A stretch of DNA of 36,394 nucleotides. Source: a virus. Below the pieces are notes generated by a model. The model was not told the origin of the DNA. It worked only from the letters and a program-made list of their open reading frames with translations, and ran no database searches. Shown here in pieces: positions 6,078 to 13,359 of this stretch (its first letter is position 1; every line of letters starts with the position of its first letter). The translations under genes and the position numbers were made by a program. The stretch lies in the IMG/VR virus record IMGVR_UViG_3300042868_004683, positions 1 through 36,394 of that record; one strand, 5' to 3'.

Positions 6078-8080
6078 GCACCCAGTCAATCACCCGCGCC
6101 GGCGACCACGGCCCGCTCATCACCTACACCGTGTGGCCGGATGTGTGGCCCAAGGCCAAGACCGAGCACGCCGACGCGCCATGGGTCGAGCTCGTCCGAA
6201 CCCTAGCCAACCCGCCGGCGTACATGTCGAAGGCCGCCTGCCCGCTGCTCTCTCTCTGCGAGTACGGGGACAACCCGTCCGACAAGGGCTACCTGCGCCA
6301 CGCCGGGAATGTCGTGCGCGTCTACGGCATTGAGGTGGACTACGACAACGAGTCCGTCACCCCAGAGGAAGGACAGGCGCGGCTGCAGGCCGCCGGGCTT
6401 ACCTCGGTGATCTATACCTCGGCGTCCTACACCGAGGGCGCACCGCGCTGGCGCGCCATCCTGCCGCTCTCCGAGGCCGCGCTGCCGGCGCAGCGGGCCT
6501 ACTTCGTCGCGCGCGCCAACCGCGCCCTGGGCGGTATCGCCTCGCGTGAGTCGTTCACCCTCTCCCAGTCCTTCTACTTCGGCCAGGTGCGCGGCGCCCG
6601 CTACAAGTTTCTAGAGACCCACGGCCGCTGCGTGGACGAGGCGTCAGACCTTGAGCCGCTGTACCACCAGGCACAGGGCACCGACCCCAAGACCGGGCGC
6701 GACACCCGCACCAACAAGGATCTGCTCGAGGCCTTTAACCGCGGCGAGGGGCGCTATGAGGCGATGCTCAAGCTCTCAAGCCGCTGGGCCGCGCGCGGGC
6801 TTGATTACGACGATATCGTGGCCGCGCTGGAGGATCTGCTCGCAAACGGGTCGAGCATGAACGGCGACGGCATAGACCTGCGCAGCCGCATCGAGCCGAT
6901 GGCGGCGAGCGCCGTGCGCAAGTTCGCGGGCACCAGCCCAGAGGTGCGCATCAGCACGCCAGCCGTGCCGGCGCAGCTCGAAGAGTCGCCGCCAGTTGGC
7001 GCGTGGCAGGATGCGCCCGAGGCGCGCGGCATGGTCCGCAGCCTTGAGCCAGATGCTGCGGCGGTAGCGCCGGGCGTTACTAGCGCCACAGGGTTCTCGG
7101 TCGTGCTGCGCCATGTCGCCGATATCGTCGAGGAGAACCGCGAGCCGGAGTGGCTCCTGCACCATGTCATCGAGGCTAAGGTCGTGGCCGTCCTGGCGGG
7201 GCCGCGCGCGAGCTTCAAGAGCTTCATAGCCTTGGATTGGGCCATGCGGATCGCCAACGCCGGCAACCCGGTGGCGCTGCTCTCCGGCGAGGGCGGCGGT
7301 CTCGGCAGGCGCGTCAAGGCGTGGATGCAGACCTTCGGCGGCGGCCAAGACCTGCGCGCGCTGCCCGTGCTCGCCCTTGAGCGCCCCCTCAACCTCAACC
7401 GCGAGGAGGAGATGGCGATGCTGGTCGAGGCCATGGACAAGGCCGGCATCCGGCCGACGCTCGTGGTCATCGACACGCTCTCCAAGTTCAGCGCCGGCAT
7501 GGACGAGAATAGCAACCAAGAGGTGGCGGCGTACCTGTCGGCCGTGTCGCGCTTCATCCGCGAGCGGTACGACGCGAGCGTGCTGATCGTCGCGCACTCC
7601 GGGCACGGCGACGCCGACCGCCCGCGAGGCGCCAGCGCCCTCATGGCGAACCCGGACAGCGAGTTCATCGTCAAGCGCGCCGCCCAGCCGAACACCCATG
7701 TGGAGGTCACGAGGCAGCGGTTCAAGGACACCGGCGAGCTGCCGAACCTTGCCTACGAGGCCGAGGTCATCGACCTGGGCGCGGCCGACCGGTACGGCGA
7801 GCGGCTGACTAGCCTCGTCATGCGCCATAGCGTGGCGCAGGGGGAGCGCCCCATCAGCGCGCAGGCGCCGCAAGGGAAGGCGCAGCGGACCGTCCTGCTC
7901 GCCCTCAGGGAGCGCCAGAAGCGGAGCGAGACGGCCCTCGTTTGGACCGTCGAGGAGCTGCGCCAGATCGGGAGGGAGTGCGGCATCAGCCGGCAGTCTG
8001 TCCACGATGCGGTCGAAAAGCTCCTCATGTCGCCCTTCCTGACGGCCACGGTGGGCGGCTCGAGGCTCTCAAATGAGTGA
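6074..8080 (+). CDS. Primase-helicase-like replication protein (RepA-type AAA ATPase)
   Basis: A 668-aa replication protein in two parts. The N-terminal 190 residues resemble phage AEP-type primase domains: VYGIEVDYDNE (83-93, acidic motif), YTSASYTEGAPRWRAILPLS (114-133) and FTLSQSFYFGQV (161-172). The C-terminal part is a RecA-like hexameric helicase of the RepA class: Walker A GPRASFKS (376-383), Walker B TLVVID (Asp467), and VLIVAHSGHGDADRPRGASA (about 503-521), with a helix-turn-helix-like C-terminus (ECGISRQSVHDAVEKLL). It probably primes and unwinds DNA at the phage origin; an iteron-like array begins right after its stop. The helicase call is strong. The primase part is less certain, since the usual S-x-H motif reads SASY. 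Confidence 0.87.
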   Translation: MSTQSITRAGDHGPLITYTVWPDVWPKAKTEHADAPWVELVRTLANPPAYMSKAACPLLSLCEYGDNPSDKGYLRHAGNVVRVYGIEVDYDNESVTPEEGQARLQAAGLTSVIYTSASYTEGAPRWRAILPLSEAALPAQRAYFVARANRALGGIASRESFTLSQSFYFGQVRGARYKFLETHGRCVDEASDLEPLYHQAQGTDPKTGRDTRTNKDLLEAFNRGEGRYEAMLKLSSRWAARGLDYDDIVAALEDLLANGSSMNGDGIDLRSRIEPMAASAVRKFAGTSPEVRISTPAVPAQLEESPPVGAWQDAPEARGMVRSLEPDAAAVAPGVTSATGFSVVLRHVADIVEENREPEWLLHHVIEAKVVAVLAGPRASFKSFIALDWAMRIANAGNPVALLSGEGGGLGRRVKAWMQTFGGGQDLRALPVLALERPLNLNREEEMAMLVEAMDKAGIRPTLVVIDTLSKFSAGMDENSNQEVAAYLSAVSRFIRERYDASVLIVAHSGHGDADRPRGASALMANPDSEFIVKRAAQPNTHVEVTRQRFKDTGELPNLAYEAEVIDLGAADRYGERLTSLVMRHSVAQGERPISAQAPQGKAQRTVLLALRERQKRSETALVWTVEELRQIGRECGISRQSVHDAVEKLLMSPFLTATVGGSRLSNE

Positions 8081-8189
8081 TGTCCGAAAATGTCCGAAAG
8101 CGTCAAATTCGGACAGTTTCGGACGGTCAAGATGTCCGAAAATGTCCGAGAGTCCTTAGGACTCGGACATTCGGACATGACTTCGGACA
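8081..8189. repeat. Iteron-like TGTCCGA array, candidate replication origin
   Basis: TGTCCGA occurs at 8081, 8091, 8133 and 8143; its inverse TCGGACA occurs at 8109, 8163, 8171 and 8183, with a one-mismatch copy (TCGGACG) at 8119. Copies come in like-oriented groups, most 10 bp apart, about one helical turn. A hairpin GAGTCC-TTA-GGACTC (8150-8164) lies near the right end. The array starts at the stop of the primase-helicase gene, the classic place for an origin. It could instead be an operator cluster. Confidence 0.8.
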
Positions 8190-8211
8190 TTGGTTCAGAC
8201 ACGGAGGAAGC

Positions 8212-8415
8212 ATGAGGTACAAGACAAGTCCGTTGCGTAGTGTTGCATTAGAGCAACATAGTGCAGACACGCCACTAGCAAGGCGGATGGTTGAGGGTCT
8301 GGGGCAGGAAGGGTTCCAGATTGCCAAGGCCATGCAGTCGATGTTCAACGCCAAGGTCGTCCACTACCAGGACGCCAAGGGCGAGGTCGGCAAGCGGCCG
8401 GGGTGGGCGCAATGA
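8212..8415 (+). CDS. Hypothetical protein (67 aa)
   Basis: I chose ATG 8212, which has GGAGGA 3 nt upstream, rather than GTG 8077, which would translate the whole repeat array. The protein (MRYKTSPLRSVALEQHSADT...) is basic, with a central helix (ARRMVEGLGQEGFQIAKAMQ) and no recognised family. The next gene begins in its stop (ATGA). Its place just downstream of the putative origin suggests an accessory replication or regulatory role, but nothing in the sequence shows this. Confidence 0.65.
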   Translation: MRYKTSPLRSVALEQHSADTPLARRMVEGLGQEGFQIAKAMQSMFNAKVVHYQDAKGEVGKRPGWAQ

Positions 8416-8705
8416 GCCAGGGCATCATCCGCTTCGACAGGCTGGGGCCGCTCGAGTGGAAGGAGGACGACAAGTGGGGGCTCCTGACCGGGTGCGGTCG
8501 GTTTGCTGTGATGTCGTCCAAGGTCGACGGCAAGGTGCGCCATGTGCTCTGGGCTCATGGGGCGGATGGCAGGGTCATCCCAAAGTGGCTCGGGGTCTTC
8601 GAGACCACCGAGGCGGCCAAGGCCGAGGCCGAGGAGCGGAAGTTCGACGACCCTCCGAAGCGCAACGGCATATACGACCACAAGTCCAAGTGGGCGAAGA
8701 AGTGA
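8412..8705 (+). CDS. Hypothetical protein (97 aa)
   Basis: Starts at ATG 8412, overlapping the previous stop (ATGA); an in-frame GTG at 8403 is possible but less likely. The protein has a beta-rich N-terminal half (GIIRFDRLGPLEWKEDDKWG, FAVMSSKVDGKVRHVLWAH), a WLGVFETTEAAKAEAEERK helix and a charged C-terminus. It looks like a small soluble phage protein; the family is not recognised. It ends in a GTGA overlap with the next gene. Confidence 0.7.
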   Translation: MSQGIIRFDRLGPLEWKEDDKWGLLTGCGRFAVMSSKVDGKVRHVLWAHGADGRVIPKWLGVFETTEAAKAEAEERKFDDPPKRNGIYDHKSKWAKK

Positions 8706-9076
8706 AGCTCTGCCCGATCTGCCTGACCGAGAACACCGGCGGCCGGCCTCATCGGCACCATAAGCTCGCCGCGAGGAAGTCCGGCCACACGCTCGAGGAG
8801 CTGGCGATCGCCGCCCGGGCTACCATTGAGCAGAACGCAATCAAGGCCATCGTGATAAATGCGGTCGACGAGGCGAGGCATCCAGACCATTGGCGGTCGA
8901 AGCCGAAGACGGACAGGGCCGAGTATCATCGGGCCTACTATTGGCGAAAGGTCGAGGTTCGACGCAACGCGACGAGAGACACCAAGCGCCGGGCGCGGAT
9001 GTTCAAGAAGCTCAGGCCCTTGATTGCTGACCTGTGCCGTGCTGTAGACTTGGGCCGCATTACTGCGAGATGGTGA
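8702..9076 (+). CDS. Hypothetical protein with N-terminal zinc-binding-like motif (124 aa)
   Basis: GTG 8702 overlaps the TGA of the upstream gene (GTGA), which fixes the start; earlier in-frame starts lie inside neighbours. The N-terminus reads VKLCPICLTENTGG followed by RPHRHHK, a CxxC plus His cluster that could bind zinc. The rest is strongly basic and helical (KPKTDRAEYHRAYYWRKVEV, then RDTKRRARMFKKLRP), suggesting nucleic-acid contact. I do not recognise the family; it sits between the origin-like array and a resolvase-like nuclease. Confidence 0.7.
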   Translation: MKLCPICLTENTGGRPHRHHKLAARKSGHTLEELAIAARATIEQNAIKAIVINAVDEARHPDHWRSKPKTDRAEYHRAYYWRKVEVRRNATRDTKRRARMFKKLRPLIADLCRAVDLGRITARW

Positions 9077-9079
9077 GAC

Positions 9080-9403
9080 ATGGGACTGAGACAACGGCAA
9101 CGCGGGGCAGAGACCGAGCGAGAGGTCTGCAAGATCATCACGGACAAGACGGGGTGGCAGACCAATCGGATCTTGGGGCAGGCCAGAGACGGCGGGGCTG
9201 ATATCCGGCTCGCTCGGTGGGTGCTCGAGGTCAAGCGCAGGAAGTCCATCGCGGTCTACGAGTGGGTCGACCAGGCCACCGCGGCGTGTGCGCCCTACGA
9301 GATCCCGGCGGTCGTGTGCCGGGGCGACGCGCGCGAGTTCCTGGTCATCCAGCGACTGGATGACTGGCTGGCCTTGGTCAAGCCGCAGTTGCCCGAAAGA
9401 TGA
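9080..9403 (+). CDS. PD-(D/E)XK resolvase-like nuclease (Holliday junction resolvase-like)
   Basis: A 107-aa minimal restriction-endonuclease-like fold. Residues consistent with the active site are Glu11 in GAETEREVCK, Asp41 in RDGGADIRL, and Glu50-x-Lys52 in VLEVKRRK, followed by a helix YEWVDQATAA. This order and the small size match phage and archaeal-type Holliday junction resolvases and related phage PDDEXK proteins, which trim branched DNA before packaging. It lies two genes before the small terminase, and its stop overlaps the zinc-ribbon gene (ATGA). The fold call is fairly strong; the precise substrate is inferred. Confidence 0.78.
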   Translation: MGLRQRQRGAETEREVCKIITDKTGWQTNRILGQARDGGADIRLARWVLEVKRRKSIAVYEWVDQATAACAPYEIPAVVCRGDAREFLVIQRLDDWLALVKPQLPER

Positions 9404-9690
9404 AATGCCCGAAGTGCAGCCGGCCGTCTGAGGTCGTCAAGGTCTACCAGTTCGACACGGAGGCTCGACGGCGAAGAGAATGCACGGCCTGCGGGTTTCG
9501 GTTCTCCACGACCGAGCGAGTCTGGCGCCGGGTCTATGCGGATGAGAAGCGGCCGAAGTTTGAGAGACAACCGAGGCGGGTCGAGGCCGAGAGGCCGAGG
9601 CGCACCTATTCCAACTTCGACATCGTGGCGCTGGATGGCTATGACATGGACTACGAGGACGTCACGACCTACGTGCACGTGAGCGACTGA
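9400..9690 (+). CDS. NrdR-like zinc-ribbon protein lacking the ATP-cone
   Basis: The N-terminus MKCPKC...RRRRECTACGFRFSTTERV closely matches the zinc ribbon of the bacterial ribonucleotide-reductase repressor NrdR, with cysteines at 3, 6, 28 and 31 and the diagnostic RRRREC and RFxTxE stretches. NrdR uses this ribbon to bind NrdR boxes and an ATP-cone to sense nucleotides. Here, after residue 45, there is a basic linker (EKRPKFERQPRRVEAERPRR) and an acidic tail, with no ATP-cone. The protein could bind DNA at NrdR boxes without nucleotide control, or have a purely phage role. It overlaps its neighbours by 4 bp (upstream) and 1 bp (downstream). Confidence 0.75.
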   Translation: MKCPKCSRPSEVVKVYQFDTEARRRRECTACGFRFSTTERVWRRVYADEKRPKFERQPRRVEAERPRRTYSNFDIVALDGYDMDYEDVTTYVHVSD

Positions 9691-10211
9691 TGCCTGGGAC
9701 ACCAATCAAGCGCGCCAAGCGTGAGAAGGCCCAAGAGCTGATGAAGACCCAAGACTTCTGGGACCAGCTCTGGATTCACTTGGGCGAAGGTAACTCTCTG
9801 CGATCATTCACGGGAGACGGCAGCGTCGTTCCTTACTCGGTGCTGTTCGATCGCATCCAGAAGGACCCGGAATTGAGCGAGCGCTACGAGATGGTGCGCA
9901 ACGCGAGGGCGCTTGCGAATGCCGAACGCATCGAGCAGCTGGCCGAGAAGGTCGAGGCCGAGCAGATGGACCCGAACGCCGCGAAGGTGGCGATGTCTGC
10001 GCGGCAATGGCTGGCCGAGCGGATGGATGCGAAGCGATGGGGCAACAAGATCCAGCAGGACATCAAGGTGACGGACACGACGCAGCTGCACCTCGAGGCC
10101 GTGCGTAACCTGATGCGCACCGTGAGCACTCAGGAACCGGAAAAGCTGACGCGCGACACATCGTCGCGGTCGGATGCTGGCGCGCGCGACACATCTGTGG
10201 ATAACCTGTGA
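9690..10211 (+). CDS. terS: Terminase small subunit
   Basis: A 173-aa protein in the right place and of the right size for the DNA-recognition subunit of the packaging motor. The N-terminal half resembles the small-terminase HTH region (LGEGNSLRSFTGDGSVVPYSV, then FDRIQKDPELSERYEMVRNA). A long helical segment follows (ARALANAERIEQLAEKVEAE), then ARQWLAERMDAKRWGNKIQQ, typical of this phage TerS group. The ATG overlaps the previous TGA (TGATG). The last codons (GAT AAC CTG TGA) lie within the DnaA-box array, so the 3' end of the gene doubles as a regulatory or origin sequence. Confidence 0.85.
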   Translation: MPGTPIKRAKREKAQELMKTQDFWDQLWIHLGEGNSLRSFTGDGSVVPYSVLFDRIQKDPELSERYEMVRNARALANAERIEQLAEKVEAEQMDPNAAKVAMSARQWLAERMDAKRWGNKIQQDIKVTDTTQLHLEAVRNLMRTVSTQEPEKLTRDTSSRSDAGARDTSVDNL

Positions 10212-10237
10212 GTAACCTGTGGATAACCTGTGGATAA
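10196..10237. repeat. Four DnaA-box units in exact 11-bp register
   Basis: TGTGGATAA, the inverse of the consensus DnaA box TTATCCACA, occurs at 10196-10204, 10218-10226 and 10229-10237. A variant, TGTGAGTAA, is at 10207-10215. All four share the 11-bp spacing TGTGGATAACC. The first box and part of the second lie inside the 3' end of terS. All point the same way, as in DnaA-filament sites. Confidence 0.85.
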
Positions 10238-10530
10238 CTCACGGCCTGGCGATCAGCACGCGCTCGGGCACCGATGCGCAAGCGCACGCACGGCGCAAGT
10301 GCTTGATTCGCAAGGGGTTGCGGCGCGTAGTGCGTATAACACCCATTATGTTAAATCGGGGCGATTGTGACCGCCCTGCGGACAATCCCCCCCCTCAACG
10401 ACGGGGGCGCGCGTAAGTGCTTGATTTCCCTAGGGTCGGGGCGCCGGGCGATTCCGGCCGGCCGCCGACCCCCCCCCGGCGGGTGGCCCCCGGCGGGGGG
10501 GCGGCGCTTGCGTAACCCCACACGGACCGT
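10212..10530. other. Non-coding terS-terL intergenic region (candidate pac/cos or origin region)
   Basis: About 319 bp without a convincing gene. It contains the end of the DnaA-box array; a 12-bp direct repeat AAGTGCTTGATT at 10297-10308 and 10415-10426; an AT-rich patch at 10333-10356, the only one nearby; a C8 run at 10387-10394, which can pair with G5 at 10403-10407; and the extreme GC hairpin at 10469-10501. Packaging sites often lie beside terS, and an AT-rich patch near DnaA boxes may be an unwinding element; both are inferences. TATAAC at 10335-10340 lacks a well-placed -35. Confidence 0.6.
10469..10501. other. Homopolymeric C/G hairpin just upstream of terL
   Basis: A run of nine C (10469-10477) can pair with a run of seven G (10495-10501), and the inner bases pair partly around a TGG loop (10484-10486). 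Every base of both arms is G or C. The run lengths also allow a G-quadruplex on either strand. There is no T tract, so an intrinsic terminator is unlikely. Confidence 0.6.
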
Positions 10531-11937
10531 ATGAAAAATTCTGAAAACCCGTACTTCGCCTTCGTCAAACGCTACCACGCGGCCCCTGTGGCCTTCGTGG
10601 AGGAGGTCCTAGGCGTCACCCCCGACCCGTGGCAGCGCCGCCTCCTAGAGCTTCTGGCGGCCGGTGAGCGCAAGATCAGCGTCCGCTCCGGCCACGGCAC
10701 CGGCAAGTCCACCGTGGCCTCGTGGGCCATGCTCTGGTTCATGCTCACCCGCGTCCCGGTCAAGGTGGTCGTCACGGCCCCCACGGCCAGCCAGCTCTTC
10801 GACGCCCTCTTCGGCGAGTGCCGCCGCTGGGCCAAGCTCTTGCCGCCGGCGGTGGCCGAGCTGCTCGAGATCAAGTCCGACCGCATCGAGCTGAAGGCGA
10901 GCCCGGAGGAGGCCTTCATCTCGGCGCGCACCAGCCGCGCGGAGCAGCCGGACGCCCTGCAGGGCATCCACGCCGAGTATGTGCTGCTGGTGGTGGACGA
11001 GGCCCCGGGCGTGTCCGAGGCGGTCTTCGAGTCGGCGGGCGGCTCGATGTCCGGCCACAACGCCACGACGCTGCTGCTCGGCAACCCCACCCGGACGCAG
11101 GGGTACTTCTACGACACCTTCCACCGCCTGTCCGGCGAGTGGAAGAACCTGCACGTGAGCTGCCTTGACTCGCCCCGGGTCTCGGAGGATTACATCGCCG
11201 AGATGTCGAGCCGGTACGGGGAGGGCAGCAACGCCTACCGGGTGCGCGTGCTGGGCGAGTTCCCGGTGGCGGACGACGACACGCTGATCGGGCTTGAGCT
11301 CGCCCAGTCGGCGGTGGACCGGGACGTGGTGCAGAACCCGGGCGCGCCGGTGCTGTGGGGCCTGGACGTGGCGCGCTTCGGCGCGGACTCCTCGGCGCTA
11401 TGCAAGCGCCAGGCGAACGTGGTCGTGGCGCCGGTGAAGACATGGAAGGGCCTCGACCTGATGGCGCTGACGGGGGCGGTGATGCACGAGTGGGAGAGCA
11501 CCGACCACCGCGACCGCCCGGTCGAGATACTGGTGGACAGCATCGGCCTTGGCGCGGGCGTGGTGGACCGGCTGCGGGAGCTGAAGCTGCCGGCGCGCGG
11601 GATCAACGTCGGCGAGTCGCCGGCCTTTAAGGGGCAGTACATGAACCTGCGCGCGGAGCTCTGGGGCAAGGCGAAGGCGTGGCTGGAGGCGCGCGACTGC
11701 AAGCTGCCGCGCGACGAGCGCCTGGTGAATGAGCTATCCTCGCCGCGCTACTCGTTCATGTCGAACGGGAAGCTGCGCCTCGAGGGCAAGGACGACATGA
11801 AGCGCCGTGGCCTTGCGTCGCCCGACGTGGCGGACGCGTTCGTGCTGACCTTTGCGTCTGAGGCGGCGACGGGCGGCGGCGTGTACGCGCCGACCTGGCA
11901 GAAGGCGATGAAGCGGCAGATCCGGGGTGTGGTATGA
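10531..11937 (+). CDS. terL: Terminase large subunit
   Basis: The packaging motor ATPase and nuclease, 468 aa. The ATPase domain has Walker A SGHGTGKST (53-61), Walker B VLLVVDEA (151-158, with Asp156-Glu157) and coupling motif LLLGNPTRTQG (181-191). The C-terminal RNase H-like nuclease has its three acidic residues in WGLDVARFG (Asp279), EILVDSIGLG (Asp336) and ASPDVADAF (Asp432 or 435). It translocates the genome into proheads through the portal and cuts concatemers. The ATG follows a weak GGA site after the long intergenic region. Its stop overlaps the next gene (ATGA), so the following carbohydrate genes are co-transcribed with packaging genes. Confidence 0.96.
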   Translation: MKNSENPYFAFVKRYHAAPVAFVEEVLGVTPDPWQRRLLELLAAGERKISVRSGHGTGKSTVASWAMLWFMLTRVPVKVVVTAPTASQLFDALFGECRRWAKLLPPAVAELLEIKSDRIELKASPEEAFISARTSRAEQPDALQGIHAEYVLLVVDEAPGVSEAVFESAGGSMSGHNATTLLLGNPTRTQGYFYDTFHRLSGEWKNLHVSCLDSPRVSEDYIAEMSSRYGEGSNAYRVRVLGEFPVADDDTLIGLELAQSAVDRDVVQNPGAPVLWGLDVARFGADSSALCKRQANVVVAPVKTWKGLDLMALTGAVMHEWESTDHRDRPVEILVDSIGLGAGVVDRLRELKLPARGINVGESPAFKGQYMNLRAELWGKAKAWLEARDCKLPRDERLVNELSSPRYSFMSNGKLRLEGKDDMKRRGLASPDVADAFVLTFASEAATGGGVYAPTWQKAMKRQIRGVV

Positions 11938-12605
11938 ACTGGCGGGATTTCTTTTTGGTGGACCCGTACTCGGGCGCGAAGATAGTCGAGCACGACCTGC
12001 AGGGCTGGGGGTCGGACGACCCGATGTTCGAGCAGGTCCTGGCGGCGGTGCGCCCCACGACCATCATCGAGGTGGGCTCGTGGAAGGGGCGCTCGGCGGC
12101 TAACATGATGGCGATTTGCAAGCGCCTGGGGCTCGACGCGCGCCTATTGTGCATCGACACCTGGCTCGGGTCGCACGAGAATTATGCGCGCCACGACGGG
12201 GACAATCGCTGGCTGCACGAGGCGCTGCGGCTGCACGCGGGCTACCCTCGGCTGCACGAGCTGTTCCTGTCGAACATGGTGCACCTTGAGCTGACCGAGC
12301 GCGTGACCCCCCTCCCCCTGCCGGCGACGATCGCGGCGCGGGTGGTGGCCGAAAAAAATATCGTGGCGGACGTAATCTACATCGACGGCTCGCACGACTA
12401 TGAGGATTGCAAGGCGGACCTAGCAAACTACTGGCCGCTCCTGCGCCGGGGCGGGATTCTGTTCGGGGACGACTACCAGGCGTGGCCCGGCGTGACGCGC
12501 GCGGTGGACGAGTTCTGCGATGCGCACGGGCTGCACCGTGTGGCGGTGCGCCGCTCGGGCAAGTTCGCATTTGGCAAGGACTGCGGCGTGGAGGGAATCG
12601 AGTGA
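11934..12605 (+). CDS. Class I SAM-dependent methyltransferase (Methyltransf_24-like)
   Basis: A Rossmann-fold methyltransferase of 223 aa. Motif I is IIEVGSWKGRSA (44-55), the acidic end of strand 2 is LLCIDTWLG (71-79), and VIYIDGSHDYEDCKADL (148-163) with LRRGGILFGDDY follows. This pattern is that of the Methyltransf_24 family, common in glycan-modifying clusters, where members methylate sugars or related small substrates. The gene overlaps terL and the following GT25-type gene by 4 bp each. Such genes are not part of the normal packaging module, so it looks like an inserted accessory gene. The substrate is unknown; a sugar hydroxyl is likely from context. Confidence 0.82.
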   Translation: MNWRDFFLVDPYSGAKIVEHDLQGWGSDDPMFEQVLAAVRPTTIIEVGSWKGRSAANMMAICKRLGLDARLLCIDTWLGSHENYARHDGDNRWLHEALRLHAGYPRLHELFLSNMVHLELTERVTPLPLPATIAARVVAEKNIVADVIYIDGSHDYEDCKADLANYWPLLRRGGILFGDDYQAWPGVTRAVDEFCDAHGLHRVAVRRSGKFAFGKDCGVEGIE

Positions 12606-13210
12606 AGTACTACTGCATCACGCTCTCCGAGACCCCGGAGCGCACCGAGCACGCCCGCGCGCAGGCCGCGAAGGCTGGCATCGAGTTGGATTTCATCTAC
12701 GGCATCTTCGGCAAGACGATGCAGGTGAAGTCCGAGATTCCGATGCACTCGGACTATTTCGTGACCCGCGGCGCGACGTGCTTGGTCTTGTCGTGGCACA
12801 TCGCGTGGCAGATTGCGTGGCGCGAGGGGCACGAGGAGTTCGTGATCTTCGAGGATGACTTCATCCTGCCGGATAACTTTGCCGAGCGCTGGGCGCAGAT
12901 GCGCGCCGAGGTGCCCGAGTGGTGCGACCTGGTGTACTTGAACTCGTGCTGCACGGACCAGAAGCCGGCGAAGAAGGAGTCGGCGAGCCTGTGGGAGATC
13001 AAGTACCCGCTGTGTACGGCCGCGATCTGGCACCGCCGGCGCGCGATCCCGACGCTGCAGATGTACACCAAGCCCGCGAACACGCCCGTGGACATCCTGC
13101 TCGAGTGGCACGCGCTGCCGCACCTGCGGGTGCTGACGGCGGTGCCGCCATTGGTCTCCCAGGCAACGCAGGACCTTGCGGTGCCGATGCCATCGACTAT
13201 CCACATGTGA
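12602..13210 (+). CDS. Glycosyltransferase family 25-like protein
   Basis: Starts at GTG 12602, overlapping the methyltransferase stop (GTGA). The 202-aa product has the GT25/LPS-biosynthesis pattern: YYCITLSETPERTEHARAQA at the N-terminus (ITL-x5-R), a central CLVLSWHIAW, and FVIFEDDF (80-87) with the acidic EDD metal/nucleotide-sugar motif. Later, DLVYLNSCC and a C-terminal VPPLVSQ match the family layout. GT25 enzymes transfer sugars onto lipooligosaccharide or, in giant viruses, onto collagen-like proteins. Here it may decorate a virion protein or modify host surface glycans. A GH-like beta-propeller gene follows. Confidence 0.82.
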   Translation: MKYYCITLSETPERTEHARAQAAKAGIELDFIYGIFGKTMQVKSEIPMHSDYFVTRGATCLVLSWHIAWQIAWREGHEEFVIFEDDFILPDNFAERWAQMRAEVPEWCDLVYLNSCCTDQKPAKKESASLWEIKYPLCTAAIWHRRRAIPTLQMYTKPANTPVDILLEWHALPHLRVLTAVPPLVSQATQDLAVPMPSTIHM

Positions 13211-13221
13211 GGTATCCGTGA

Positions 13222-13359
13222 ATGCTAAAGCCAAGCGACGTGGCGCGGTTCCAGCGCCGGCTCGACAAGAAGTCCCCCGAGAAGCCGCCGCCCCCGGAGC
13301 CGCCGAAGGGTGGCGGGAAGGGTGCGCCGCGGCCTCCTTCGGACAAGAAGGCGGCCTGA
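13222..13359 (+). CDS. Small basic proline-rich protein (45 aa)
   Basis: MLKPSDVARFQRRLDKKSPE is followed by a proline/lysine/glycine-rich tail. The codons nearly all end in G or C, as in other genes here, whereas the overlapping frame of the next gene shows many A-ending codons over the same bases, so this frame is the coding one. ATG 13222 has an AGGT site 9 nt upstream. It is probably disordered; no function can be assigned. Its stop TGA (13357-13359) overlaps the probable start of the glycosidase-like gene. Confidence 0.6.
   Translation: MLKPSDVARFQRRLDKKSPEKPPPPEPPKGGGKGAPRPPSDKKAA

Noticed and set aside
6776-8005. Long antisense frames opposite the primase-helicase
   Set aside because: GC-bias shadows, lacking motifs, opposite a gene with clear Walker A and B motifs.
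8077-8211. N-terminal extension of the 67-aa protein through the repeat array
   Set aside because: It would translate the iterons; the strong GGAGGA before ATG 8212 marks the start.
10335-10340. TATAAC as a -10 box for terL
   Set aside because: No -35-like hexamer at 16-18 bp upstream; kept only as part of an AT-rich patch.
10219-10416. 65-residue frame in the terS-terL gap
   Set aside because: It starts inside the DnaA-box repeats, has no ribosome site and has no recognisable protein character.
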